Source: Bryobacteraceae bacterium (lineage in GTDB: Bacteria; Acidobacteriota; Terriglobia; Bryobacterales; Bryobacteraceae). From it: a DNA stretch of 34,709 bases. Made by a program: the position numbers and the translations under genes. Under the pieces are notes generated by a model. That model worked only from the letters and a program-made list of their open reading frames with translations. It was not told the DNA's origin and made no database searches. The stretch spans positions 1-34,709 of the forward strand of contig JAICXC010000051.1 of NCBI GenBank assembly GCA_025980665.1. Reading direction: 5' to 3'. Numbering within the stretch: position 1 is the first letter of the stretch; every line of letters starts with the position of its first letter. This document shows, piece after piece, positions 25,145 to 34,100 of the stretch.

Positions 25145-25167
25145 CCTCCTTAGGAGAATAATTCTCC
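25145..25167 (-). promoter_or_regulatory. Palindromes over the ribosome-binding site of the DUF3738-uup operon
   Basis: GGAGAAT-A-ATTCTCC (25153-25167) is a 15-base perfect palindrome that abuts the AAGGAGG ribosome site of the gene starting at 25139. On the transcript CTCC can also fold back onto the GGAG of that site across TAA. It may be an operator or a short hairpin that limits ribosome access. Confidence 0.4.
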
Positions 25168-25206
25168 ATTTGGCCGTATGGGCTTATTCTACTTGGTTTC
25201 GCTGCG

Positions 25207-25238
25207 AAATTTGGGCTTAATCCGTCCGCCCCAAATTT
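25207..25238. promoter_or_regulatory. Nine-base-pair inverted repeat in a divergent promoter region
   Basis: AAATTTGGG (25207-25215) and CCCAAATTT (25230-25238) are separated by 14 bases, midway between the divergent DUF3738-uup operon and the cysteine-protease gene. The two half-sites are about two helical turns apart centre to centre, which suits a dimeric regulator acting on one or both promoters. Confidence 0.45.
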
Positions 25239-25300
25239 GAAGTAGCATGGATTCTTCATTCATACAGGCATAATGTTGACGCTCGGGAGGAGGAACAGCA

Positions 25301-25996
25301 ATGGACACCCTGCGGACGGGCAGCCACAGCTTCAAGGTGCAATACCTGCAGCGGCTGTTGAATAAGGCATTGGTGAAGGATCGTGCAAGCGGCACGCGAC
25401 TGACCGAGGATGGCGCTTTCGGCCCGCTTACCGAAGCTGCCGTTCGCGCGTTTCAGGGCCGTCATCGGCCGCTGGTGGTTGACGGAAGCGTGGGGAATCA
25501 GACCTGGGTCGCGCTGGGTCTGCGCAATGAGCGGGAATATGCCCGGGTGATCAAGTTCGGCCAGCCGACCACCACCAGTTGCTGGTCCGCCGCGGCGACT
25601 TCGATTTTAGGAAACCAGAGCGTTGGGCCGGGGAGAGCCACGCTAGAAGCCGGCGGCGGGATGACACCCAGCATCGACAACCTTGCGACGTTTGCGAGCG
25701 GGCTCGGCTGGCGTATGCTCAACCATTCACCCGGAGTTCAAGAACTGGTGGGTCTTTGCCAGCAAAGACCCCTGTGGATTGCGGGCGCTGGAGCAAACTT
25801 CGCTCACGCCGTCGTGTTCAGCGGTGTCTATAGCGACGGAACCGACGATGGAACCATGTTCCGCATCAACGATCCTTGGCCGGTCGGACAGGGGCGGGTC
25901 TACGGAACGTTTTGTAATCCTGTCACCATTCTTGGGAATGACAACGTGACACGTCTGACGCTTTTCTACTTCTACGTGTTGGTGCCGTCCTCTTAG
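25301..25996 (+). CDS. Peptidoglycan-binding / AvrRpt2-like papain-fold protease
   Basis: A 231-aa protein in two parts. Residues ~8-72 are a PG_binding_1 domain (GSHSFKVQYLQRLLN; LTEDGAFGPLTEAAVRAFQ; VDGSVGNQTWVALG). Residues ~85-230 look like a papain-like cysteine protease of the C70/AvrRpt2 type: oxyanion Gln Q88 and nucleophile C94 in GQPTTTSCWSAA, catalytic His H169 in NFAHAVVFSG, and N190/D191 in RINDPWP. No classical signal peptide is visible, although a cell-wall binding domain implies an extracytoplasmic target, so export would need another route. GGGAGGAGGA before the ATG supports the start. The target protein is unknown. Confidence 0.8.
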   Translation: MDTLRTGSHSFKVQYLQRLLNKALVKDRASGTRLTEDGAFGPLTEAAVRAFQGRHRPLVVDGSVGNQTWVALGLRNEREYARVIKFGQPTTTSCWSAAATSILGNQSVGPGRATLEAGGGMTPSIDNLATFASGLGWRMLNHSPGVQELVGLCQQRPLWIAGAGANFAHAVVFSGVYSDGTDDGTMFRINDPWPVGQGRVYGTFCNPVTILGNDNVTRLTLFYFYVLVPSS

Positions 25997-26040
25997 TGGT
26001 CTTCTTAATGTAAGAGGGCCGGGTAAAGTAGGATGGGTTC

Positions 26041-28188
26041 TTGCACTCCCGCAAAGCCATCGCGCTCGCCTCCTTCGTTTTCACGTATCTGTTCTTTTTC
26101 GAGTACATTCCGCCTTTCCGGTCGGTCCATATCCCATATGACCTGCCCGGTTTCCATTACCCACTGGCAGACTATGCCTTCCAACGGCTGCGCCAGGGTC
26201 ATTTTCCGCTATGGGATCCGACCATTTACGCCGGGATGAGCTTTGTCGGCAACATTCAGGCGGCGCTGTTCTATCCGCCGACCTGGATCATGTTTCTCTT
26301 CAATTGGGGACGGGAGCGGCTCTCCTATCAATCCATGGAAGACCTGCAGATCGCGCATGTCTGGCTGGGATTTTTTCTCTGCTACCTGTGGCTGCGGGGG
26401 AAGCGGCTGGCAGAACTGCCGTGCGTTCTGGGAGCAGGGGTATTCGCCTACAGCGGATACATGTGCACGCAGCTGCAGCACTTCGGATTGGTAGGGGCAT
26501 ATATCTGGATGCCGCTGGCGTTATGGGGCGTCGACCAAGCGGTGGAGCGGCGATCCTGGCGGCCACTGTGGAAGGTCGCGGCGGCCTCGGCGCTGGCCTT
26601 CCTGGCTGGATATCCGCCCACTTGGGTCGCGTTCGCAATGGTGGTGGGTGTTTATTCGCTGGCTGGAGCATGGCGCGGAAAGGCTGCCACGGGAACCATC
26701 GCGGCCATAGCGTTTTCACTGGTCCTGTGCGCGGTTCAATTGTTGCCGACCTGGGAAACCACGGCGCTACGCCAGCCGGAGGATCACTACGGCCTCGGTA
26801 TCAAGGATTGGGACATGATCCTGTCGTATGCCTTGCCGAATTTCTTCAACTTTGGCTTGAACATACCGGTATTGACGAATCCAGGTAAGGATTATTTCTA
26901 TCTGGGAGTACCGGCGCTGCTCGGGTTGCCGTTCCTGATTCTCTGCCGCCGGCGTTTTCGAGAGCTGGTCCCATCGCTCGCGATACTGGCGGCGACGCTG
27001 GTGGTGGCGATCAACCCATACGACATTGTCGAGAACGTGATCCAGCATTCGACGCTGTTGCCGGATATCGTCCGAGCCTGGTACTTTCTGGCAGGCGTGA
27101 CCCTGGCATTCGCCGCGCTAACTGCGTACGCCCTGGACGATTTCCTTGCCCGGAAAGCGCGACCGGCGCCGGCGTGGCTAATGCCATTGAGCGCGTCGCT
27201 GATGGCGCTGTGGGCGCTCTATGAGTTAAATCGATGGAAGAGCCAAAGTTTCGCCGCGGGATGGCCTAGCGGGGTCTATCTGCTCATTACGCTGGCGATT
27301 TTCGGCGTAGGCCTGTACGCTTTTCGCGCTGAGAAGCCCGGCCGCAGGCGGATACGGATGGCGGTGGCGCTGATTCTGTTCGTAGGCGTCGATTACAAGG
27401 CATTCGGAACCAGCAAACGTTTCGACGCGGGAAGCGGAGATGCGCAGAGATGGTCGTTCACGTCGTTTCCGGGAATGATGCCGGATGTGTACCAACAGCT
27501 TCGCGATGGCCTCGGCACCCACCGGATCGTGGTTGATTTCGATACCGGGCCGTTGCCCGACGACTTCCGGCACATCGGCCTGATCACTCCACAGGGATTC
27601 GATCCGCTGCTTACGACTCCCTTCCGGAAGATGGTGCAGGCCTACGGGCGCTTTCGTACCGACCGCATGTTTGAAGTGGATGCCGACAACTATGACGCGA
27701 TGCGGCTGTTCGGCGTGAAGTACGTGATCAGCTCGGAGTACAGCCCGGCATTTCCCAAGCTGAAGGACAATCCTCACTATCGGCTGATGGGATCGACGCC
27801 GACGTTTTATCGGGTGTATGAGTATCTGGACGCGCAGCCGCCGTACAGTTGGGAAGGAGGAGCCGTTACTGAGGTCGAACGCCTAAGGTGGGACCCCGAG
27901 AATCGGACGTTCCGGGTCCGGAACCCGGCGGGCGGCAAGCTGGCGTTGCACGAACAGTTCTTCCCTGGATGGACGGCTACGATCGACGGGAAACCCGCAG
28001 TCGTCGAATCCTGGGCGGGCGCGTTCCAGGCGGTCGCGGTCCCGGCGGGTGAACACACCGTGGAGTTTCGATACCGGTCGCGGCTGCTGGGGGTGGGGGC
28101 GGGGATCAGTCTGGTCGCGCTAATTGGCTTAGGCTTTTGGATACGGGTCTGCGGTAGCGTTCCCACGCTGCCCCGGCCGGAACGATGA
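26041..28188 (+). CDS. YfhO-family polytopic membrane protein
   Basis: A 715-aa membrane protein with ~12 hydrophobic segments. The conserved first loop is clear: PGFHYPLADYAFQRLRQG, HFPLWDPTIYAGMSFVGN and ALFYPPTW. After the last central helix comes a ~250-residue soluble part and then the closing beta module with EQFFPGWTATIDGK and PAGEHTVEFRYRS before a final helix. Family members are GT-C-like proteins; Bacillus YfhO is implicated in glycosylating lipoteichoic acid. A role in surface-glycan transfer is therefore likely but unproven here. No ATG exists near the N-terminus; TTG at 26041, with AGGA upstream, is the best start. Its last 83 bp overlap the convergent membrane-protein gene. Confidence 0.88.
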   Translation: MHSRKAIALASFVFTYLFFFEYIPPFRSVHIPYDLPGFHYPLADYAFQRLRQGHFPLWDPTIYAGMSFVGNIQAALFYPPTWIMFLFNWGRERLSYQSMEDLQIAHVWLGFFLCYLWLRGKRLAELPCVLGAGVFAYSGYMCTQLQHFGLVGAYIWMPLALWGVDQAVERRSWRPLWKVAAASALAFLAGYPPTWVAFAMVVGVYSLAGAWRGKAATGTIAAIAFSLVLCAVQLLPTWETTALRQPEDHYGLGIKDWDMILSYALPNFFNFGLNIPVLTNPGKDYFYLGVPALLGLPFLILCRRRFRELVPSLAILAATLVVAINPYDIVENVIQHSTLLPDIVRAWYFLAGVTLAFAALTAYALDDFLARKARPAPAWLMPLSASLMALWALYELNRWKSQSFAAGWPSGVYLLITLAIFGVGLYAFRAEKPGRRRIRMAVALILFVGVDYKAFGTSKRFDAGSGDAQRWSFTSFPGMMPDVYQQLRDGLGTHRIVVDFDTGPLPDDFRHIGLITPQGFDPLLTTPFRKMVQAYGRFRTDRMFEVDADNYDAMRLFGVKYVISSEYSPAFPKLKDNPHYRLMGSTPTFYRVYEYLDAQPPYSWEGGAVTEVERLRWDPENRTFRVRNPAGGKLALHEQFFPGWTATIDGKPAVVESWAGAFQAVAVPAGEHTVEFRYRSRLLGVGAGISLVALIGLGFWIRVCGSVPTLPRPER

Positions 28189-28684
28189 GAATGCATAACA
28201 AATTGGAAAAGCCGCCGTTGTCGCCGAGCATCGGGACCAGATTGTAGATCGAGACGAGAATCGCATATATCAGGCACGCAGCCAGTTCGCGGCCGGGCGC
28301 CCAACGAGCCAGTATCCGGCCGATTAACAGTGAGCTGATCAGTACCGGCGCGGTGAACCAGATTTTCCACCCGATAGAGTTCAAGTCTTGGTGATTTCCG
28401 CTCCGGTAGGCTGCGACGAAAAACGCTACTCCACTGAGACCAGCAAAGAACATGTCGATCCCAATGTAGAGGGCTATTCCGAGGAGTGCCAAGCCCGTGA
28501 TGCGCACGGGGTTCTCCGCAACGTTACGCCAAAGAAGCGAGGCCGTCGTTCTTAAGACCCGAGACCAGAACCCGGCCACGCCATGAATCGAAGCCGCTTC
28601 CGCCAGATCACCCACCGTGGACGCCGCGCGGTCTCGAGTAGTGACCAGAGAAAGAATCCATTCTGCAAGGTGAATGCTACGCAT
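28106..28684 (-). CDS. Small membrane protein coupled to padR
   Basis: A 192-aa protein with about four hydrophobic segments after a cytoplasmic N-terminus. The first 30 residues (MRSIHLAEWILSLVTTRDRA, then ASTVGDLAE) resemble the permease-prefix region found at the front of acidobacterial ADOP-type permeases, which are typically encoded beside a padR gene. Here the permease itself is missing and the rest is a short four-helix membrane protein. The start overlaps the padR stop by 8 bp, so the two are translationally coupled. The function is unknown; the large 3' overlap with the convergent YfhO-like gene (83 bp) is unusual. Confidence 0.75.
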   Translation of the reverse strand: MRSIHLAEWILSLVTTRDRAASTVGDLAEAASIHGVAGFWSRVLRTTASLLWRNVAENPVRITGLALLGIALYIGIDMFFAGLSGVAFFVAAYRSGNHQDLNSIGWKIWFTAPVLISSLLIGRILARWAPGRELAACLIYAILVSIYNLVPMLGDNGGFSNLLCILIVPAGAAWERYRRPVSKSLSQLARPD

Positions 28685-29012
28685 AGTTAAGTCCCGGGAG
28701 TTCGCATCCTTCTAATAACCGTCGATAAGATTGCTGCGCGCGCGTAATCGCCGCAAGACCCTTCGAGTTGAGCGTAAAATAGCGCTTCGCTCTTCCGCCG
28801 CGCTGGGGAGTTGGATCGCCCAATCGCGATGTAACCAGCCCTTTGTCCTCCAGGCGGTCGAGAGTGGTATAAAGCGCGCCCGGTGCTGGCTCACGACTTG
28901 TGCAGGCGGTTATTTCCGCACCGATCGTCACGCCGTAGGCGTTGTCGCCCAAACGCAGAATCGCCAACAGGACGACCTGCTCGAATTCGCCTAATGATGG
29001 TCCGGCAGACAT
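28677..29012 (-). CDS. PadR family transcriptional regulator
   Basis: A 111-aa winged-helix regulator. LGEFEQVVLLAILRLGDNAYG is the typical PadR start, EPAPGALYTTLDRLEDKGLV is the recognition-helix region, and RGGRAKRYFTLNSKGLAAI is the wing. Such proteins are dimeric repressors of the gene they are encoded with, so it probably controls its own operon with the membrane protein. A near-consensus promoter lies directly upstream, and its predicted start of transcription is only a few bases before the ATG. Confidence 0.93.
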   Translation of the reverse strand: MSAGPSLGEFEQVVLLAILRLGDNAYGVTIGAEITACTSREPAPGALYTTLDRLEDKGLVTSRLGDPTPQRGGRAKRYFTLNSKGLAAITRAQQSYRRLLEGCELPGLNYA

Positions 29013-29021
29013 TTAAACTAC

Positions 29022-29051
29022 ATCATAGAGTAAATGGCTTTGAGCTGTCAA
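29022..29051 (-). promoter_or_regulatory. Near-consensus sigma-70 promoter of padR
   Basis: On the minus strand TTGACA (29051-29046), identical to the -35 consensus, is followed after 18 bases by TATGAT (29027-29022), five of six matches to the -10. The padR ATG begins at 29012, so the transcript should start within ~3 bases of it and be nearly leaderless. An imperfect palindrome (ACTCTATGATGTAGT) covers the -10 and is a natural site for autorepression. Confidence 0.7.
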
Positions 29052-29077
29052 ACGGATTTTTTGGACACTAGAAAGAA

Positions 29078-30109
29078 CTAGTTCAAAAAATAAGTCCGGT
29101 ACAGCGTATCGCGCTGCTTAGGGATGAAGCCAGCATCGCGGATCAGGCGGCGCAGCTCTTCTTCAGTGGCCTGATGATGCGTACCGGCGGCGCTCACCAC
29201 GTTTTCCTCGATCATGATGCTGCCGACGTCGTTGCCGCCGAAGCGCAGGCCGATCTGGCAGGTCTTGAGCCCTGGCGTCACCCACGACGACTGGATGTTA
29301 AGGATATTTTCGAGATAAACGCGCGATAACGCCAGCATTTTCAGATACTCGACTGCCGTCGCTTCTTCCTTGACGAATCGCCCTAGCGACGTCAGCTCAC
29401 GCTGAAAGCTCCAGGGGATGAAGGCGGTGAATCCGCCGGTGTCTTCCTGGATCTGACGGACGATATCGAAGTGGTTCATGCGCTGCTCGATGGTCTCGCC
29501 CGTGCCAAACATCATGGTGGCCGTCGAGCGCAGTCCGACCGCATGGCAGGTGCGGTGCACGTCGATCCAGTCCTGCGTGCCGCACTTCAGGCGGCTGATT
29601 CGATGGCGCACCTGTTCATCGAGAATTTCTGCGCCGCCGCCGGGCAGGGAATCGAGACCGGCATCGCGGAGCCGCGAGAGCGTGTCGTATAAGTTGAGAC
29701 CGCTGACTTCCGCGATATTCATGATCTCGGGCGCGGAGAAGCAGTGGCACCAGATGTCGAAGCGCTTTTTGATCGAGCGCAGCAGGTCCTCATACCATTC
29801 GATCTTGAGATCGGGATGCAAGCCGCCCTGCATCAGGATGCCGGTGCCCCCCAGGTCGATGGTTTCCTGAATTTTGCTGAAGATTGTCTCGTGCGGCAGT
29901 ATGTAGCCTTCAGCATGACCCATGGGCCGGTAGAAGGCGCAGAAGCTGCAATATTCGGTGCAGAAATTGGTGTAGTTGATGTTGCGATCGATGATGTAGC
30001 TGACGACGTTCTCCGGATGCAGCTTGCGGCGGACAGCGTCGGCGGCCATGCCGATGCCGATCAAGTCGTCGCTCTGGAAGTAGTCGATTGCTTCAGCACG
30101 CGTCATCAT
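29078..30109 (-). CDS. mqnC: Cyclic dehypoxanthinyl futalosine synthase MqnC
   Basis: A 343-aa radical-SAM enzyme that cyclises dehypoxanthinyl futalosine in the futalosine route to menaquinone. The cluster motif is C-x3-C-x2-C in NINYTNFCTEYCSFCAFYR; the preceding RNINYTN distinguishes MqnC from the related MqnE. GILMQGGLHPDL, SLPGGGAEIL, TATMMFGTGETIEQR and IPWSFQRE are further family marks, and the length is normal. It overlaps the mqnA stop by ATGA and is translated from the same message. mqnB, mqnD and mqnE are not in the window. Confidence 0.95.
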   Translation of the reverse strand: MMTRAEAIDYFQSDDLIGIGMAADAVRRKLHPENVVSYIIDRNINYTNFCTEYCSFCAFYRPMGHAEGYILPHETIFSKIQETIDLGGTGILMQGGLHPDLKIEWYEDLLRSIKKRFDIWCHCFSAPEIMNIAEVSGLNLYDTLSRLRDAGLDSLPGGGAEILDEQVRHRISRLKCGTQDWIDVHRTCHAVGLRSTATMMFGTGETIEQRMNHFDIVRQIQEDTGGFTAFIPWSFQRELTSLGRFVKEEATAVEYLKMLALSRVYLENILNIQSSWVTPGLKTCQIGLRFGGNDVGSIMIEENVVSAAGTHHQATEEELRRLIRDAGFIPKQRDTLYRTYFLN

Positions 30110-30933
30110 GATTTGGAACCTATCATAACCCTGTCCAGCCGCAGGGCGTGCTGAATGTAAAGGCGCATGCCTTCATAATCTTTTTCACCGAGCTCGAATA
30201 CGATGTGATGTGTCAGATACCGGCGAACTAAATCGGCATCAAACTGGCGCTCGGCGGATTCGACTCGAATCATATCATCCATGTGAGCCAGGCCGTAGCG
30301 CAACGATTCGAGGAACACTTGGCCGTAGGGCTCGCGAACGATTTCCTTGCGCCCGGCCCAGACTGCGAAAACCATGGGGAGGCCGGTCATCTTGACCCAT
30401 TCCTCGCCCAGATCTAATGTTTGAAGCCCGGGCGTTTCAAACGGCAACGTGGCGGGATCGACGCGCAGAGCCGCATCGCCGATGAGTAGGGCGGCGTCGG
30501 CTTTGCCCAACATTTCGGGGAGATCGGCGGGGTGCGAGAAAACCTGCGGTCTCACGCCGTACTTTTCAGCCAGGATCACCTGAGCCAGCATGGCCGAGGT
30601 GCGCGATCCGGAGTCAGTGGCTAAGGTCCGGATTTCCTTGAACGGAACTTTCGAGATCAGCAGAATGCTGCGGACCGGCCCGTGGCAGGCGATGCCGGTG
30701 CCGGGAAAATAATCGAGGCCCTGCCGGGCCATCTCAATCACGGGAACAATACCGATATCGGCACGGCCTGACGCGAGCTGATCGGCGCAGTCCGAGGGCA
30801 AGGCGAAGCGAAGATCGAAGGCATCGCGAAGGGCGGGATCCGGTGAGTGCTGGAGGCCCCAGACCAGAGGGACTGTATTCAGGTAGCTGACGGCGCACAC
30901 GCGGGGCTTAAGAGAAGATTGGGGAGAATCCAA
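30106..30933 (-). CDS. mqnA: Chorismate dehydratase MqnA (futalosine pathway)
   Basis: A 275-aa periplasmic-binding-protein-like enzyme that removes water from chorismate to give 3-enolpyruvylbenzoate, the entry step of the futalosine menaquinone pathway. The family start VCAVSYLNTVPLVWGL, then RADIGIVPVIEMAR, DSGSRTSAMLAQVIL, ALLIGDAALR and GLPMVFAVWAGR are all present. No ATG lies at the N-terminus; TTG at 30933 is used, with GTG at 30900 as an alternative that would give a length closer to typical members. It precedes mqnC with an ATGA overlap. Confidence 0.93.
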   Translation of the reverse strand: MDSPQSSLKPRVCAVSYLNTVPLVWGLQHSPDPALRDAFDLRFALPSDCADQLASGRADIGIVPVIEMARQGLDYFPGTGIACHGPVRSILLISKVPFKEIRTLATDSGSRTSAMLAQVILAEKYGVRPQVFSHPADLPEMLGKADAALLIGDAALRVDPATLPFETPGLQTLDLGEEWVKMTGLPMVFAVWAGRKEIVREPYGQVFLESLRYGLAHMDDMIRVESAERQFDADLVRRYLTHHIVFELGEKDYEGMRLYIQHALRLDRVMIGSKS

Positions 30934-31060
30934 GCGTTCATTTTATCACTGGGACTTATCACGGGACGCCGGGCGCGACAGCGAATCGCAAAACAGGCCG
31001 GATTGTTCCAGTACGGATGGTACATGTTACGGCTTTCTCCCTGTGGTATCTTCTGTGAGA

Positions 31061-31084
31061 AGGGCGTCTCCCGCGTTCCGCCCT
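31061..31084 (+). promoter_or_regulatory. Short hairpin in the leader of the NHL-repeat gene
   Basis: AGGGCG (31061-31066) pairs with CGCCCT (31079-31084) across 12 bases, ending 5 bases before the GGAG ribosome site of the gene at 31104. It is a modest stem and may have no function. Confidence 0.3.
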
Positions 31085-31103
31085 AGTTCGGAGAATCCTG
31101 AAA

Positions 31104-34100
31104 ATGAAGCTCTTATGCCGTTTTGTGTTGATCGCGAGCGTTCCCGTCTGGGCTCAGGTATCGCCCACTATTAACGAACTTCCATCGCGTGAGTTCGGGC
31201 AAGCGAGGCTTCTGAACCCGGTTACATCGGGTGCACCCAACCTGATAGAAGGACGCGAACTCAACACACCGCTGGGAGTGGTGTTTGCTCCATCAGGCGG
31301 CCCGATGTATGTCGTGGACGCGAGTAACAACCGCGTTCTGGCATGGCGCAACCCTGGGAGCCTCACCAAAGGCGCGCCGGCCGATATGGTGATCGGACAG
31401 CGCGACCTCTCTTCGAACATCGCGCAAGGGCCGGGCCCTTCCCCCAGAGACTTGTCCTCCGGCTTGACGCTTCCCGCAGGCGCGGCTGTGGACGCGGGTG
31501 GAAACCTCTACGTTCTCGACGATGGAAACAATCGTGTGCTGCGTTATCCCAATCCTTTCAATCAGACGACCACTCCGCTTGCGGTCGATCTGGTGATCGG
31601 GCAAAAGACGCAGAGCAGCGGAAACCTTGCCAATGAGAACAATCCCAAACCCAGCGCCAAGACGGTGTCTTTCAGCCCGAACGGCACGTTCCTGCGAGCC
31701 GGGATCGCCCTGGACCGGCAAGGGAATTTGTGGGTAGCCGATGCAGGAAACAACCGCGTGCTGCGATTTCCGGTCAGCCAGCTGGCGGCGAATACCATTG
31801 AGCCGGTGGCTGATCGGGTCATCGGTCAACCGGATTTCGTCTCGAACGCGGCGCCGAATTGCAGCCCCTGCCAGACGAACTTGTCCGTATTGCTCCAGCC
31901 CCAGAGTGTAGCCTTTGACAGTAATGGAGCTCTCTACGTCGCCGACGGATATGCCCGCGTGTTGTACTATCCGGACGCCAGTATTCAGACCACTGCGTCG
32001 CAGGTTCTGGGTGTGGTTCCGGCTTCCACTACGGGACAGCCACCCTCCTTTCCGAACGATTTCAGCCTGGGAAACAACTTTCAGAACGCTCCCCTATCTG
32101 TGTTCGCTACGGGAAACGCGATCTTCGTGGCGGACGCGCTGGCCAACCGCGTGGTACGTTATACGACGCCGGCGGGGTTCGTGCGGTCCGACACGGCGCC
32201 TTCACCCAAGATTGAAGGCGTGATCGGGCAGCCAGATCTATTCAGCGGAAAGGCCAATGGCGGGATGATTGAACCCGACGCGACAACCTTGAATACGCCC
32301 CTGGGCGGGGCCTTCGATAGCGCGGGTAATCTGTGGGTGGCAGACACGAATAACAACCGGGTGCTGTCCTACCCGGCGAATATAACTTTCAACTACACAG
32401 GGGCGAATCTGGTAATCGGTCAGACGGATTTTCCGTTCAATACTCCCAACCTGATCGAAGGCCGGGAAGTATGGTTCCTGAACGGCACCGCAGCCGGTGC
32501 AGGGATTGCGGTGGACAAGAATTCAAATCCTCCTCACCTTTACATTGCCGATACCTTCAATAACCGCATTTTGGGATTCCGCGATGCGCGGGCCGTGGGA
32601 GCGGACGCCCGTACTCTTTTGACGCAAAAGCCCGATCTGGTGATCGGCCAACCTGCGGGCGATTTCTTCCGGTCGATCGTAAACTATCCTAACGGCGACC
32701 CGGATTTGCCAACGGCGACGGGGCTGCTGCGGCCGATCGGCCTGGCAGTCGACGACGGAGGGAATTTATGGGTGGCCGATTCCGGCAATGGGCGGGTTTT
32801 GCACTTTCCATCGCCCTTCAGTGTGGCGGCAGGAACCATCCAGACCGCGGATCTGGTGCTCGGTCAAAGCAGTTTCACCCAAAAGAACCAGAGCGCTTCG
32901 GCCCAGAATCTGAGCAACCCGTATGGCCTGGCGCTTTATCCCGACGGACACTTGGCCGTTTCCGATCCGGCCCTCAATCGCGTGCTGGTGTTCAAGAAGC
33001 CTTTTGTTAACGGAGAAACGGCATTTACGGTGGTGGGGCAGCAGAACTTCGCGGCGGGTGGGGCCTCCAGTACGCTGGCCGGCTTGAACAGCCCGCGGCA
33101 TCTTGCCACTGACACATCGGGTCGTCTTTACGTTGCCGATGCCGCAAATAACCGGTTGGTGGTTTTTCGCGACACGTCGAATGTGGCTCAAACTGGTCCT
33201 GCGGCCGCCTTTAATTTCCCTAATTTTGGCGCGCCCCAGGGGCTAGCAGTCAGTCAGATCAGCGGCGAAATGTGGGTCACGTCGGGCAACACGATCTATC
33301 ATCTGCCGGAAGTTACCAATTTTCAGAATACGAGCGTGATTCTTCAGCAGATCGGGGCGAATGAGCCTTTGGCGATCGCCTTGGACTCTTTCGAAAATCC
33401 GGTTGTGGCTGAAGCGATTAACCGTGTGTCGTTCTACTTCGCCAAACTCATCATCAGGAACGCCTTTAGCTTTACTTCAACGCATCCATTGACGCCGGGG
33501 ATGTGGGCGCAAGCCGCGCCGCTAGGGAAGACGTTCACAGCTCTTGATGAGGTCCATCAGGATCCCCCGTATCCTTTAATGGCGGCAGGTCTGCAAATGC
33601 TGGTAAACGGGACGCCCTCGGGGATCTACTCCGTGGAGCAAAATGCCTACGTCAATTTTGTGATTCCGTGGGAAGCTCCCACGTCTGGCAGTGCGGAGTT
33701 TCTGCTGTTTAATCCCGCTACGCATGAGATCGTAGGTGCCGGAACCTCACTGATGACGGTGGCCGATCCCGCCTTCAGAACGACGAATTTCCAAGGCTGG
33801 GGACAGGTAATGGCCCTCAATCTTAAAGCGGATGGCACTCCGAACGGCCTGAACGGTCCTCAAAACCAGGTTGGCCGCGGGGAGATGCTGCAATTGGCGC
33901 TAACGGGGCAGGGCCTGGTGGCGAATCCGCCGGCGGATGGCTTCCCACCGTCCGGTCTGACGGCGACTAATCCACTCGATCTTAAAGTGTTCGTAAATGG
34001 CGTAGACATTGGGCCGGCAAACATCCTAGCCTCCGTTTTGGACCCGACCTACCCAGGATCGTGGACGATTAATATCAAAATTCCGGACATAGGTCCACCT

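Noticed and set aside
28106-28188. Shortening the YfhO gene or the membrane-protein gene to remove their 83-bp overlap
   Set aside because: Both frames end at these stop codons and the YfhO C-terminal helix needs this region, so the overlap is a property of the sequence, not a start-site choice.
29071-29084. GAACTAGTTC palindrome at the mqnC stop as an operator
   Set aside because: It contains the mqnC stop codon, and a 10-base palindrome there is weak evidence; the better-supported control site is the padR promoter nearby.
31310-33170. Recurring similar DNA words suggesting tandem repeats or a CRISPR-like array
   Set aside because: They are codons of the degenerate NHL protein repeats within one open frame; spacing and sequence vary, so there is no DNA-level array.
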